Below are positions 56,370 to 64,000 of a stretch of 64,000 nucleotides of DNA, piece after piece. Origin of the DNA: Alphaproteobacteria bacterium. GTDB taxonomy: Bacteria > Pseudomonadota > Alphaproteobacteria > Acetobacterales > Acetobacteraceae. The stretch's first letter is position 1; each line of letters starts with the position of its first letter. The notes beneath the pieces were generated by a model, which was not told where the DNA came from, did not search any database, and worked only from the letters and a program-made list of their open reading frames with translations. Made by a program: the position numbers and the translations under genes. Location: positions 60,028-124,027 of the forward strand of contig VGDM01000007.1 in the NCBI GenBank assembly GCA_016869715.1, written 5' to 3'.

Positions 56370-56840
56370 TTACCCCAGCGCCTTGGCCGCGGCCAATACC
56401 TCAGCCGCATGGGCTTCGGGCTTCACCTTGCGCCAGATTTTCACGACCTTGCCATCGGCGCCGACCAGAAAGCTCGACCGCTCCATGCCCATGTATTTCC
56501 TGCCATACATGGATTTTTCCACCCAAACGCCAAAGGCCTCGGCGGTCTTGTGTTCCGGGTCGGACGCCAGCGGGAATTCCAGCCCGTATTTTTTGGCGAA
56601 TTTTTCAATCGGCGGCATGGCATCGGGCGAAACGCCAATCACGGTCAGGCCAAGCGTGCCAAGCTGGGGCAGCGCTTCCTGCACGCCGCAAGCCTGCTTG
56701 GTGCAGCCGGGCGTATCCGCCTTGGGGTAGAAATACAGTAGATAGGGCTTGCCCTTGAGGCTGGCTGAGGAAACCTCCCGCCCGTTGCTTGCTGCGATTT
56801 TGAAGGCGGGTGCCTTTTTGCCTTCGGTCAATTCGCTCAT
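56370..56840 (-). CDS. bcp: Thioredoxin-dependent peroxiredoxin, Bcp/PrxQ type
   Basis: A 156-residue atypical 2-Cys peroxiredoxin reducing hydroperoxides. The peroxidatic Cys is in PKADTPGCTKQACGVQEAL, which also holds the resolving Cys five residues on, the Bcp arrangement. KPYLLYFYPKADTPGCT and YGLEFPLASDPEHKTAEAFGVW are typical. Its ATG overlaps the glnE stop by 4 bp, so it is coupled to glnE. Confidence 0.93.
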   Translation of the reverse strand: MSELTEGKKAPAFKIAASNGREVSSASLKGKPYLLYFYPKADTPGCTKQACGVQEALPQLGTLGLTVIGVSPDAMPPIEKFAKKYGLEFPLASDPEHKTAEAFGVWVEKSMYGRKYMGMERSSFLVGADGKVVKIWRKVKPEAHAAEVLAAAKALG

Positions 56841-59818
56841 GAAGGAGTCCCCTGTTCCAGCCGGCCAAGCCGGGCTTCGAAAACCTCACGCACCACGGCT
56901 GCGCTCACTTTCATCTGTGCGCGGAGCGCCGGAAGGTCAACGGGTGGTGCGGCGCAAAGCGGGCCCGCCACGCGCAACACGGCGGAGGCTACCGGTTCGG
57001 GCAAGTTAGCCTCTCGCCAGGGGCCAAGCGTCAGGCGCAGAATGCCGCTGATGCCGCGCCAGAGCTGCTCAGCGGCGATCAGCGCTTCGGCTTCGCGGTC
57101 CTCCAGCGCGCCGATTTTCGCCAGATTGGCAATGGCGATACGCGTGGTGGTGGCCAGCACCTCCGGATGGCGCGGTGCGTGATACAATTGCAGCGCCTGG
57201 CCGATGAATTCCACCTCCACCAACCCGCCGGGGCTGAGTTTCACATCCCATGGCCCAGCGGCGGGCAATTCGCGCAGCATGCGCTGGCGCATGGCCAGTG
57301 CATCGGCAATGGCGGTCTTGGCCTTTTCGGGGTTGGACAAGGCGGCGCGAATGGCCGCGCCAATGCGGCGTGACAGCGCCGGGTGGCCTGCCACCACCCG
57401 GGCGCGCGTCAAAGCCATGCGTTCCCAGCTCCAGGCATCTTCCGCCTGGTAGCGCTGGAAGGCACTAAGCGAGACCGCGACCGGCCCCTTCGATCCGGAA
57501 GGCCTGAGGCGCATATCCACCTCATACAATTTGCCTTCAGCGCCGGGGGCAGTGATGGCGCCGACCATCTGATGCGCGAGCCGGGTGAAATACTGAATGC
57601 TGGGCAAGGGGCGAATCGTGGGTGCGCCGCGCTTGGCCTTGGCTTCGCTGGCTTCGGCTTCGGTTGCATGATCATAAACCAGGATCAGATCAAGATCAGA
57701 GCCGGGCAGCATTTCCCGCCCGCCAAGCTTGCCAAGCGCTACTACCGCAAGCTGCCCGCCCTTCACCACGCCATGCCGCGCGGCAAATTCAGCGGTCACA
57801 TGCGGCAGCAGGGATGAAATGGCGGCATCGGCCAGGGTGCTCCGCGCTTCGCCCGCCGCATCAGGGTCTATCGCGCCTTCAAGGGTGGCGGCATCAATAT
57901 CGAATTTGCCTTCTTGCACCAGGCGGCGGGACGCTTCCATCGCCTCTTCGAAATAGCGCGCTTCCTTGACCAGCGCCGGTAAGGCGGACGCAGTGCTGCC
58001 GATGCCGCCGCCCGCGCCCACCAGCAGCCCTTCAAGCGCGGCGGTGTGATGCGCCAAATGATCGGCCAATTGCGGCGCGGCGCCCAGAATGCCGGCCAGG
58101 CGATCCAGCATCGGCGGATTACGATGCAGAAGACTCAAGACCTGCACGCCGGTGGTCAGCCGGCCAAACAGTGCATCAAGGCGCAACAAAGCCGCATCCG
58201 GATCGCGCTGCTTGCCAAAGGCCGCCAGTAGGCTTGGCATCAGCCCGGTCAGCAATTCGCGCGCGCGTTCACTGCGAATGGCGCGCGTATGGCCTTGATG
58301 CCAGCCGCGCACCGTGGCGGCGATGCTGGCCGGATTGGCGTAACCCATGGCACGAAGTGTCGCGATGGTGGCGGCATCATCCTCCACACCCGTGAAGACC
58401 AGATCGCACAGCACGGCATCGGCAGCGAGTGTCGGTTCCGCTTCAAACATGAGCCCGTCATGCTGTTCGACGCGGCGCAAATGATACGCGAAATCCTCGG
58501 CGAAATTGGCGCTGTCATTATAGCCAAGGAAGGAGGCGATGCGCGCAATCCCCTCCTCGTCTTCCGGCAGGCGATGCGTCTGCCGATCTGCAACCATTTG
58601 TAGCCGGTGTTCCAGCCGCCGCAGAAAGCCATAGGCATCGGCCAAATCCGCCGCCGCGCGGCGTTCGATCTTACCTGCGCCGGCCAAGGCAGAAAGCGCG
58701 CCAAGCGTGGTCGGGTCGCGCAGCGCGGGATCGCGCCCGCCCCAGATCAATTGCAGCACCTGCGCGGTGAATTCGATTTCGCGAATGCCGCCCCGGCCCA
58801 GCTTCACATCATGCCCGGCCAATTGCACCGTATCATGCGCGCCCTCCGCCCCCTTGTGCGCATGGATTTGCCGCTTGATGGAATGGATATCTGCGACCGC
58901 TGCGAAATCCAGGTAGCGGCGCCAGATAAAGGGCCGGATTTCGCGCAGAAAAGCATCCCCCGCAGCACGATCCGCCGCAACAGGCCGCGCCTTGATCATA
59001 GCGGCGCGTTCCCAATTCTGGCCCATGCTTTCGTAATAGGCGATGGCAGCAGGGATCGAGACTGCCAAGGGTGTCGCCGCCGGATTGGGCCTCAAGCGCA
59101 AATCGGTGCGAAAGACATAACCATCTGCGGTGCGTTCTTCCATCAGCCGCACCAAATCACGCGCGATGCGCACATTAATCGCCTGGGCGCAATCCGGGTC
59201 CTGCACGGCGGCTGGATCGTAAAGCACCATCAGATCCACATCGGATGAGTAATTCAGCTCCCGCGCGCCAAGCTTGCCCATGCCAAGAATGACCAGGCCA
59301 GATTGCCGCCCGATGGATCTCGCATCCGTCCGGCTGCCACCTGTGTGGCGTAAATCGCCCCGCGCCGCAGCATCGCGCAGCAAATGCGCGCAGGCGGTAT
59401 CGATGCTGAGCTCCGCCAATTCGGATAAGGCGCCGGTCACGCGATCCAGCCCCCAAAGCCCGCGAATATCGGCGAGCCCGGCCACCAGCGCGCCCTGGCG
59501 CTTGGCGTGGCGCAGCAGCGCCGCCAAGGCCGGGCGCGATGTGGCCGGGTCCAGCCGCAGCAGCGGGTCGATGGCGCGCGCAAATGCCTCATCCGGGCCA
59601 CGTTCGGCCATGAAAAGCAGCGTGGGTGACTCCCGCACCGCCAAATCGGCTAGATAGGGGCTATGACCACCAAGCGCTTCCAGTATCGAAGCACCCTCTG
59701 CGCTTTCGGCAAAGCGGCATTCCGACTCCCCCTTCTCGGCGAAATGTGCCTGGGCGAGGGCGGCGGCGGCCTTGTCGAATCCGCGTGGCAGGGGGAAAGC
59801 TGCTGTGACAGGGGTCAT
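56837..59818 (-). CDS. glnE: Glutamine synthetase adenylyltransferase/deadenylylase
   Basis: A 993-residue bifunctional enzyme that adds or removes AMP on glutamine synthetase under PII control. Two nucleotidyltransferase domains are visible: N-terminal deadenylylase with GMGKLGARELNYSSDVDLMVLYD and C-terminal adenylylase with ALGKLGGREMLPGSDLDLILVYD, each followed by a helical domain (KLGRGGIREIEFTAQVLQL; KLSPGGLVEVEFIGQALQL). Full length. It is the upstream gene of glnE-bcp and is divergent from the AsmA-like gene with almost no space between start codons. Confidence 0.95.
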   Translation of the reverse strand: MTPVTAAFPLPRGFDKAAAALAQAHFAEKGESECRFAESAEGASILEALGGHSPYLADLAVRESPTLLFMAERGPDEAFARAIDPLLRLDPATSRPALAALLRHAKRQGALVAGLADIRGLWGLDRVTGALSELAELSIDTACAHLLRDAAARGDLRHTGGSRTDARSIGRQSGLVILGMGKLGARELNYSSDVDLMVLYDPAAVQDPDCAQAINVRIARDLVRLMEERTADGYVFRTDLRLRPNPAATPLAVSIPAAIAYYESMGQNWERAAMIKARPVAADRAAGDAFLREIRPFIWRRYLDFAAVADIHSIKRQIHAHKGAEGAHDTVQLAGHDVKLGRGGIREIEFTAQVLQLIWGGRDPALRDPTTLGALSALAGAGKIERRAAADLADAYGFLRRLEHRLQMVADRQTHRLPEDEEGIARIASFLGYNDSANFAEDFAYHLRRVEQHDGLMFEAEPTLAADAVLCDLVFTGVEDDAATIATLRAMGYANPASIAATVRGWHQGHTRAIRSERARELLTGLMPSLLAAFGKQRDPDAALLRLDALFGRLTTGVQVLSLLHRNPPMLDRLAGILGAAPQLADHLAHHTAALEGLLVGAGGGIGSTASALPALVKEARYFEEAMEASRRLVQEGKFDIDAATLEGAIDPDAAGEARSTLADAAISSLLPHVTAEFAARHGVVKGGQLAVVALGKLGGREMLPGSDLDLILVYDHATEAEASEAKAKRGAPTIRPLPSIQYFTRLAHQMVGAITAPGAEGKLYEVDMRLRPSGSKGPVAVSLSAFQRYQAEDAWSWERMALTRARVVAGHPALSRRIGAAIRAALSNPEKAKTAIADALAMRQRMLRELPAAGPWDVKLSPGGLVEVEFIGQALQLYHAPRHPEVLATTTRIAIANLAKIGALEDREAEALIAAEQLWRGISGILRLTLGPWREANLPEPVASAVLRVAGPLCAAPPVDLPALRAQMKVSAAVVREVFEARLGRLEQGTPS

Positions 59819-59835
59819 TGGGGAATAGGGAAAGA

Positions 59836-62800
59836 GTGAGGCGGGTCGTAGGTCAAGCGGGGCGCGGGCTAAAGCTGCTTGCCAGGGTCTGCCTGACCCT
59901 GATGCTCCTGGCTGGTCTGGCGCTTGGCGGGGTGGTCTGGCGGCTGGAACAGGGGCCCATCAGCCTGTCCTGGTTGGCCCGCAAGCTCGAAAGCCTGGCC
60001 AATCAGGCGCTGACCGATCAAACCATCGCGATTGGGGCGGCGGAGATTTCCTGGGCGGGCTGGCGGGAAGGGCATCGTTCGGCGATTGCGGTGCGGTTTT
60101 CGGATATAAGCCTGTCTGACAAGGAAGTTGGGCTGATTGCGGTGCTGCCGCGGGTGGATGCCTCGCTCTCTGCGGGTAGCCTGCTCCGAGGGCATATTGC
60201 CCCAAGCGGACTGGAATTGCGCGGGCTTGGCCTGCTCGCGAACCGGGACAAGGCGGGCACGCTCTCACTTGGCTTGGCCGGCGCGCCAAAGGCTGAGGGC
60301 GCGGCCCCGCCGGGCGCAGAGCTTGAAGCCCTAACTGAGATCATCACCGCCTGGCTGGCACCGCCCAATGAGGCAACGGCGCTATCGGCCATCCGCCGCA
60401 TCGCCCTTTTGGATACCAGGCTGGCGCTGTCTGATGAGGTTTCCGGGCAGGTAGTAAGTGCCGATCTTGCTTCCCTGGTGCTGCAACGCCGCGCCGTCGG
60501 CGGCTTGGAATTGGCCGGGCGCGCGATGCTGGCCTTGCCCGATCACCGCATTCCGGTGGAGATTGCTGGCAGCCTGGACCGCGCGCTTTGGCGTGGCGAG
60601 GCATCGCTGACCGCACGCGGCATTCGCCCAGCGGTATTGGCCAAGGCGAGTGCGGAATTGGCGCCCTTGGCCGCACTGGATGCAGAAGCGGAAATTACCC
60701 TGATCGCGCGTTTCGCCGGGGCGCCGCAGCCGGATTTGCTAATGGCGCGGCTGCGCACCGGGGCGGGCATGCTGCATTTGCCCAATGGTCGCGGGGATTT
60801 GCCCTTCGCTTCGCTTTTACTCGATGCGACCATGGCCGAAGATGTGGTGCGGGTGGAACGCTTGGCCTTGGCGCCCCAGCCCTCGCCGCGCCCCGGCGCT
60901 GCCCCGCCGCCGGTCATTCGTGCCAGTGGTGAGGCCCAGTTGCAGGGTGGCATGTGGCAGACAGCCGCAGAATTATCGCTGCGCGGCTTGGATATTGCCG
61001 ATCTGCCGCATTACTGGCCGCCGAGTGTCGCCCCAAAGCCGCGCGAATGGATGGCCGAGAATCTGACAGCCGGCATGCTGCGCGAAGGCAATTGGCGGAT
61101 TGCGGCAAGGATCGGCGCGGATGGCAGTGCTGCCGAAATTACCGCGCTTTCCGGCATCGCGCGCGCGGATGGCGTGACGGTTCATTGGTTGCGCCCCATC
61201 CCACCCTTTTACGGCGCCAGTGGCGAGGCGCGTTTCTCACTCGATAAGATCGAAATCACCGCCAATAGCGGCCAGCAGGCAGGCACCGCCATTGTGACGG
61301 ATAGCGCCACGGTTTCGATCAGCTTCGCGACCGATCCGGAAATCACGCGCGTTGAAGCAAGGGTGCGTGGCCCGCTGGCGGATGGTTGGGCCATTCTGCG
61401 CCATCCCAGGCTGAAGATTTTCGAAAAGCGCCCGCCGCCGATCAATGACCCGACCGGCACATTGAACAGCGGCACGCTCAAGCTTGTCTTTCCGCTCATC
61501 AAGACGCTGGATATTGAGGATATTGACATTCAGGCAGAGCTTGACGTGCGCGATTTGCGCATTCCGCGCATTGCCTTTGACCGAGACCTGGAACGCGGTG
61601 TGGCGCGTGTTTCGGTGACGAATGTGGGGCTGACGGCAACCGGAACCGGCGTGCTTGGCGATATTGAAGCGCGCATCCGGCAGGAAACCGATTTTCGCAA
61701 CGGCCCGGCTACCGATATTGTTACACGTGAAATCATCTCCGCCCGCGCCGATGCCAAACAACTGGCCGCCCTTGGCCTTGATGGAAGGCCATTGCTGGAC
61801 GGACCGGTGGAGTTTGATCTCTGCAATGAAACGCGCCGCAATGGGCAGGCAAGGCTCGCTGTGCGGGCTGATTTGCGCGCTGCGAAGCTGAGCATTGAGC
61901 CACTCGCCTGGACCAAACCCGCCGGCACAACTGGAAATGCGGAAGCCATGGTGCTGATGCGGGGCGGTCAGGTCACGTTGATTGAAAGCTTTCGCATCGA
62001 AACGCCGGATGCGCTGATACGTGGCCGCGCGAATGAGCCGCGCCAAAACGTCCCTCAGCGCATTGAATTGACCAGTGCCGCTTTGGGGCGTTCTCGCTTC
62101 ACTGGTGAATTGCGCCCGCCGGCGACGCGGGTTGGTGGCCAATGGAATATCAATCTGCGCGGGTCAGTGCTGGATATGGCGCCCGCGTTCGATTCGCATA
62201 TGGAAGCTGACAAGCCCGTTGAGGAAGGCGCTGCCGCGCGGCTGGACGCACGCTTTGATCGCGTGCTGCTGCCGCATGGGAAGGAAATTACGGGGCTTGA
62301 GGCGCAACTCCTGGTCAATGCCTCGGGCGTCACGCGGCAGGCCAATATCACCGCGCGCCTGCCAGGGCGCGGCAGTTTTACCGCGAGCATTACGCCGGAA
62401 GGCCAACGCCGCGCCTTTAACCTCACCAGCGATAATGGCGGCGAATTGCTGCGCGCCTTTAACGTGCTGAAAAACATTCAGGGTGGCAAGCTGAATGTGA
62501 CCGGCAGATATGAAAACTCCCGCCCCGGCGCCACGCTTACGGGCGATGCGGTGCTGGAAGATTTCGTGGTGCGCGAAGCACCTGGGCTCGGCAAGGTTTT
62601 GCAGGCCATGACGCTTTACGGGCTGGCGGATGCCTTGAGCGGCCCGGGGCTCAATTTCACCCGTGCCACCATCCCCTTCAGCCTAAGCCCGGACGCACTG
62701 ATGTTACAGGATGCGCGCGCCTTTTCGTCTTCATTAGGCGTCACCGCCAAAGGGCGCATTGATCGCCGGAATGATACGATTGATACGGAAGGCACGATTG

Positions 62801-63024
62801 TGCCGGCCTATATTTTCAACACATTGCTCGGGCGCATTCCGATTTTTGGGCGGCTGTTCAGCCCAGAGGAAGGCGGGGGGCTATTCGCTGTTTCCTACCG
62901 TATGCGCGGGCCGTTGGATGACCCACAAACCAGCATCAACCCGCTTGCCGCGCTGACACCTGGTTTTCTGCGCGGCATTTTCGGGATTGGTCAGGAACCG
63001 GCAGGCCAGGCGCCGCGTCGGTGA
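59836..63024 (+). CDS. Large AsmA-like/YhdP-type envelope protein
   Basis: About 1062 residues: one N-terminal membrane anchor (LLARVCLTLMLLAGLALGGVVW) followed by a long periplasmic beta-rich body. The C-terminal third holds the AsmA_2-like region (VTGRYENSRPGATLTGDAVLEDFVVREAPGLGKVLQAMTLYGLADALSG) and the terminal IPIFGRLFSPEEGGGLFAVSYRMRGPLDDPQTSINPLAALTPGFLRGIF. Such bridge-like proteins help move phospholipid to the outer membrane. I prefer GTG 59836; a TTG at 59818 would start inside the glnE start region. Two amino-acid stretches near 100 and 350 are Ala/Pro-rich linkers. Confidence 0.85.
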   Translation: MRRVVGQAGRGLKLLARVCLTLMLLAGLALGGVVWRLEQGPISLSWLARKLESLANQALTDQTIAIGAAEISWAGWREGHRSAIAVRFSDISLSDKEVGLIAVLPRVDASLSAGSLLRGHIAPSGLELRGLGLLANRDKAGTLSLGLAGAPKAEGAAPPGAELEALTEIITAWLAPPNEATALSAIRRIALLDTRLALSDEVSGQVVSADLASLVLQRRAVGGLELAGRAMLALPDHRIPVEIAGSLDRALWRGEASLTARGIRPAVLAKASAELAPLAALDAEAEITLIARFAGAPQPDLLMARLRTGAGMLHLPNGRGDLPFASLLLDATMAEDVVRVERLALAPQPSPRPGAAPPPVIRASGEAQLQGGMWQTAAELSLRGLDIADLPHYWPPSVAPKPREWMAENLTAGMLREGNWRIAARIGADGSAAEITALSGIARADGVTVHWLRPIPPFYGASGEARFSLDKIEITANSGQQAGTAIVTDSATVSISFATDPEITRVEARVRGPLADGWAILRHPRLKIFEKRPPPINDPTGTLNSGTLKLVFPLIKTLDIEDIDIQAELDVRDLRIPRIAFDRDLERGVARVSVTNVGLTATGTGVLGDIEARIRQETDFRNGPATDIVTREIISARADAKQLAALGLDGRPLLDGPVEFDLCNETRRNGQARLAVRADLRAAKLSIEPLAWTKPAGTTGNAEAMVLMRGGQVTLIESFRIETPDALIRGRANEPRQNVPQRIELTSAALGRSRFTGELRPPATRVGGQWNINLRGSVLDMAPAFDSHMEADKPVEEGAAARLDARFDRVLLPHGKEITGLEAQLLVNASGVTRQANITARLPGRGSFTASITPEGQRRAFNLTSDNGGELLRAFNVLKNIQGGKLNVTGRYENSRPGATLTGDAVLEDFVVREAPGLGKVLQAMTLYGLADALSGPGLNFTRATIPFSLSPDALMLQDARAFSSSLGVTAKGRIDRRNDTIDTEGTIVPAYIFNTLLGRIPIFGRLFSPEEGGGLFAVSYRMRGPLDDPQTSINPLAALTPGFLRGIFGIGQEPAGQAPRR

Positions 63025-63098
63025 TGCCAAATCCATGGGGCTGGACCAGCGCGCCTTCTTTGGAGATGGTAGCCCTTCCAAAGTCGAAGGAACGCTCC

Positions 63099-63869
63099 AT
63101 GCAATTCAACAGCGGTGATTGGCGGATTGATGTGCTGATCCAGGGTTATCCCGGCAAAGCCACGGAGCATGGCGGCCTTGGTTGGAGCACGGTTGCGCTG
63201 CTGCGTGGCCATGGCCGGATCGTTGTGCTGGATGGTGGCGGCTATGGCATGCGCAAGCCCTTGGTCGAAGCACTCGGTAAGCAGGGCGTGAGGCTATCGG
63301 ATGTGACCGATCTACTCGTCAGCCATTTGCATCATGATCATGTGGTGAATTGGCCGATGTTTCGCGATGCGCGCATTCGTGTGGGTCGTAAGGAATTGGC
63401 CTGGGCGCTTGGCGTGGGTTGGGGGGAGACCGCCGTGCCGGAACATGCGGTGGCAGCGCTCAGCCATTGGCCAACGATGCAATTGATGGATGATGGGCAG
63501 GAAGTGCTGCCCGGCATTACCGCGCATCTGTCACCGGGCCATACACCTGGGCATTTGCTGTTCCTGATTGAAGCTGCGCCGCAAGCCATTGTGCTTATGC
63601 AGGATGCGGTGAAGAACCGTGTGGAGCTGACCACACGAACGACAGACATGACTTATGACCCGGCAGTCAGCCGCGCCACCATTGAAATGGTCTGGGAGAT
63701 TTGCCGCACCCATCCGGGCTGCGTCTTGATCCCCGGCCATGATGTGCCGGTGATGGTGGAAAATGGCGTGTCCCGCGCGCTTTCCAGCCACAGCGCCGGC
63801 ATACGTTCCTGGTTCGGCAAGGATTTGCAGGATACGACGATGTTTTCCCTCGCCGCGCCCACCGGCTGA
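63099..63869 (+). CDS. MBL-fold metallohydrolase
   Basis: A 256-residue metallo-beta-lactamase-fold protein with the metal motif HLHHDH at residues 76-81, a later HLSPGHTPGHLLFLI segment and MQDAVKNR for the bridging Asp, ending near LIPGHDVPVM. It resembles the N-acyl-homoserine-lactonase-like hydrolase group. ATG 63099 follows GAAGGA; the ATGs near 63021 overlap the upstream gene end and precede unrelated residues. It is probably co-transcribed with the partial gene 26 bp downstream. Confidence 0.82.
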   Translation: MQFNSGDWRIDVLIQGYPGKATEHGGLGWSTVALLRGHGRIVVLDGGGYGMRKPLVEALGKQGVRLSDVTDLLVSHLHHDHVVNWPMFRDARIRVGRKELAWALGVGWGETAVPEHAVAALSHWPTMQLMDDGQEVLPGITAHLSPGHTPGHLLFLIEAAPQAIVLMQDAVKNRVELTTRTTDMTYDPAVSRATIEMVWEICRTHPGCVLIPGHDVPVMVENGVSRALSSHSAGIRSWFGKDLQDTTMFSLAAPTG

Positions 63870-63897
63870 AAACAGTATTACTCGAAAGGACAGAATG

Positions 63898-64000
63898 ATG
63901 GATCAACAGGAAGCCCATGATGCGCTGCGCGCCGAAGGCCGTGCGGTGATGTGGGAAGTGCTGGGCCGCGCTTACATGGAAAAGCGCGATGCCGGCACCA
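63898..64000 (+). CDS. 5' end of a gene, possibly carboxymuconolactone decarboxylase family (partial)
   Basis: Only the first 34 codons are in the window: MDQQEAHDALRAEGRAVMWEVLGRAYMEKRDAGT in two stretches around a hydrophilic N-terminus. The pattern of a charged helix followed by xxVLGxAYMEKR resembles the start of 4-carboxymuconolactone-decarboxylase-like (AhpD-fold) proteins. AAAGGA precedes ATG 63895/63898. The call rests on a short segment. Confidence 0.45.
   Translation, partial: MDQQEAHDALRAEGRAVMWEVLGRAYMEKRDAGT

Overview
The window reads as GC-rich chromosomal DNA of a free-living alphaproteobacterium, most likely Acetobacteraceae (Roseomonas-like). This rests on the three-piece proton-translocating transhydrogenase (pntAA-pntAB-pntB), the trpG-trpD-trpC-moaC-moeA order, alpha-type serC, class II DAHP synthase, a separate hisZ, and several Bug-type (TctC-like) periplasmic binding proteins. 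The assignment is inferred from gene content; no rRNA or tRNA gene was seen.

Layout. 1-10 kb is accessory catabolism: an EamA transporter, a Baeyer-Villiger monooxygenase with an adjacent esterase, a metallo-beta-lactamase-fold hydrolase, two Bug receptors, an enoyl-CoA hydratase, a cyclase-family hydrolase, a tartrate dehydrogenase broken by one TGA, and a DUF1028 protein. 9.9-11.9 kb holds a divergent LysR regulator and SbtA-type permease, both wrecked by several lesions. 12-16 kb is trpGDC-moaC-moeA. 17-27 kb is housekeeping: serC-serA, purB, terC-like, hisZ-purA and an ABC-F ATPase. 27-29.4 kb carries a JmjC/cupin oxygenase and, 8 bp upstream of it, a small protein made of 21-residue Thr-Asp-x-Asp-Pro / Gly-Arg repeats. 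29.6-32.6 kb is the transhydrogenase operon with a clear terminator. 32.6-34.1 kb has trmJ, a 4 x 63 bp hairpin array and a DUF305 protein. 34.1-41.6 kb is one long minus-strand run, aroG-pncB-nadE-orf126-gltX-cysS, with three ATGA overlaps. 41.7-45.1 kb holds a serine hydrolase, a decayed class III alcohol dehydrogenase and a decayed DUF4037 gene that looks foreign. 45.1-55.7 kb is again catabolic: gabD-maoC-gor-MFS on one strand; fumarylacetoacetase, two tandem cyclases and a broken Bug gene on the other; then a Bug/CoA-transferase pair whose CoA-transferase is broken. 55.8-64 kb has a J-domain-like protein, glnE-bcp, a large AsmA-like protein, another metallo-beta-lactamase-fold hydrolase and the start of a possible carboxymuconolactone-decarboxylase-like gene.

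Two themes stand out. First, eight genes are interrupted (ttuC-like, LysR, sbtA-like, frmA-like, DUF4037, maoC-like, bug, frc-like), mostly in accessory stretches, while core genes are intact. Second, a roughly 105-109 bp two-part palindromic element sits at 20.06 and 53.42 kb, each time supplying the stop codon of a neighbouring gene, and its second half is amplified as the 63 bp tandem array at 33.46 kb. The best candidate for an undescribed system is the repeat protein plus JmjC oxygenase at 27.0-28.7 kb, which looks like a repetitive substrate with its hydroxylase.
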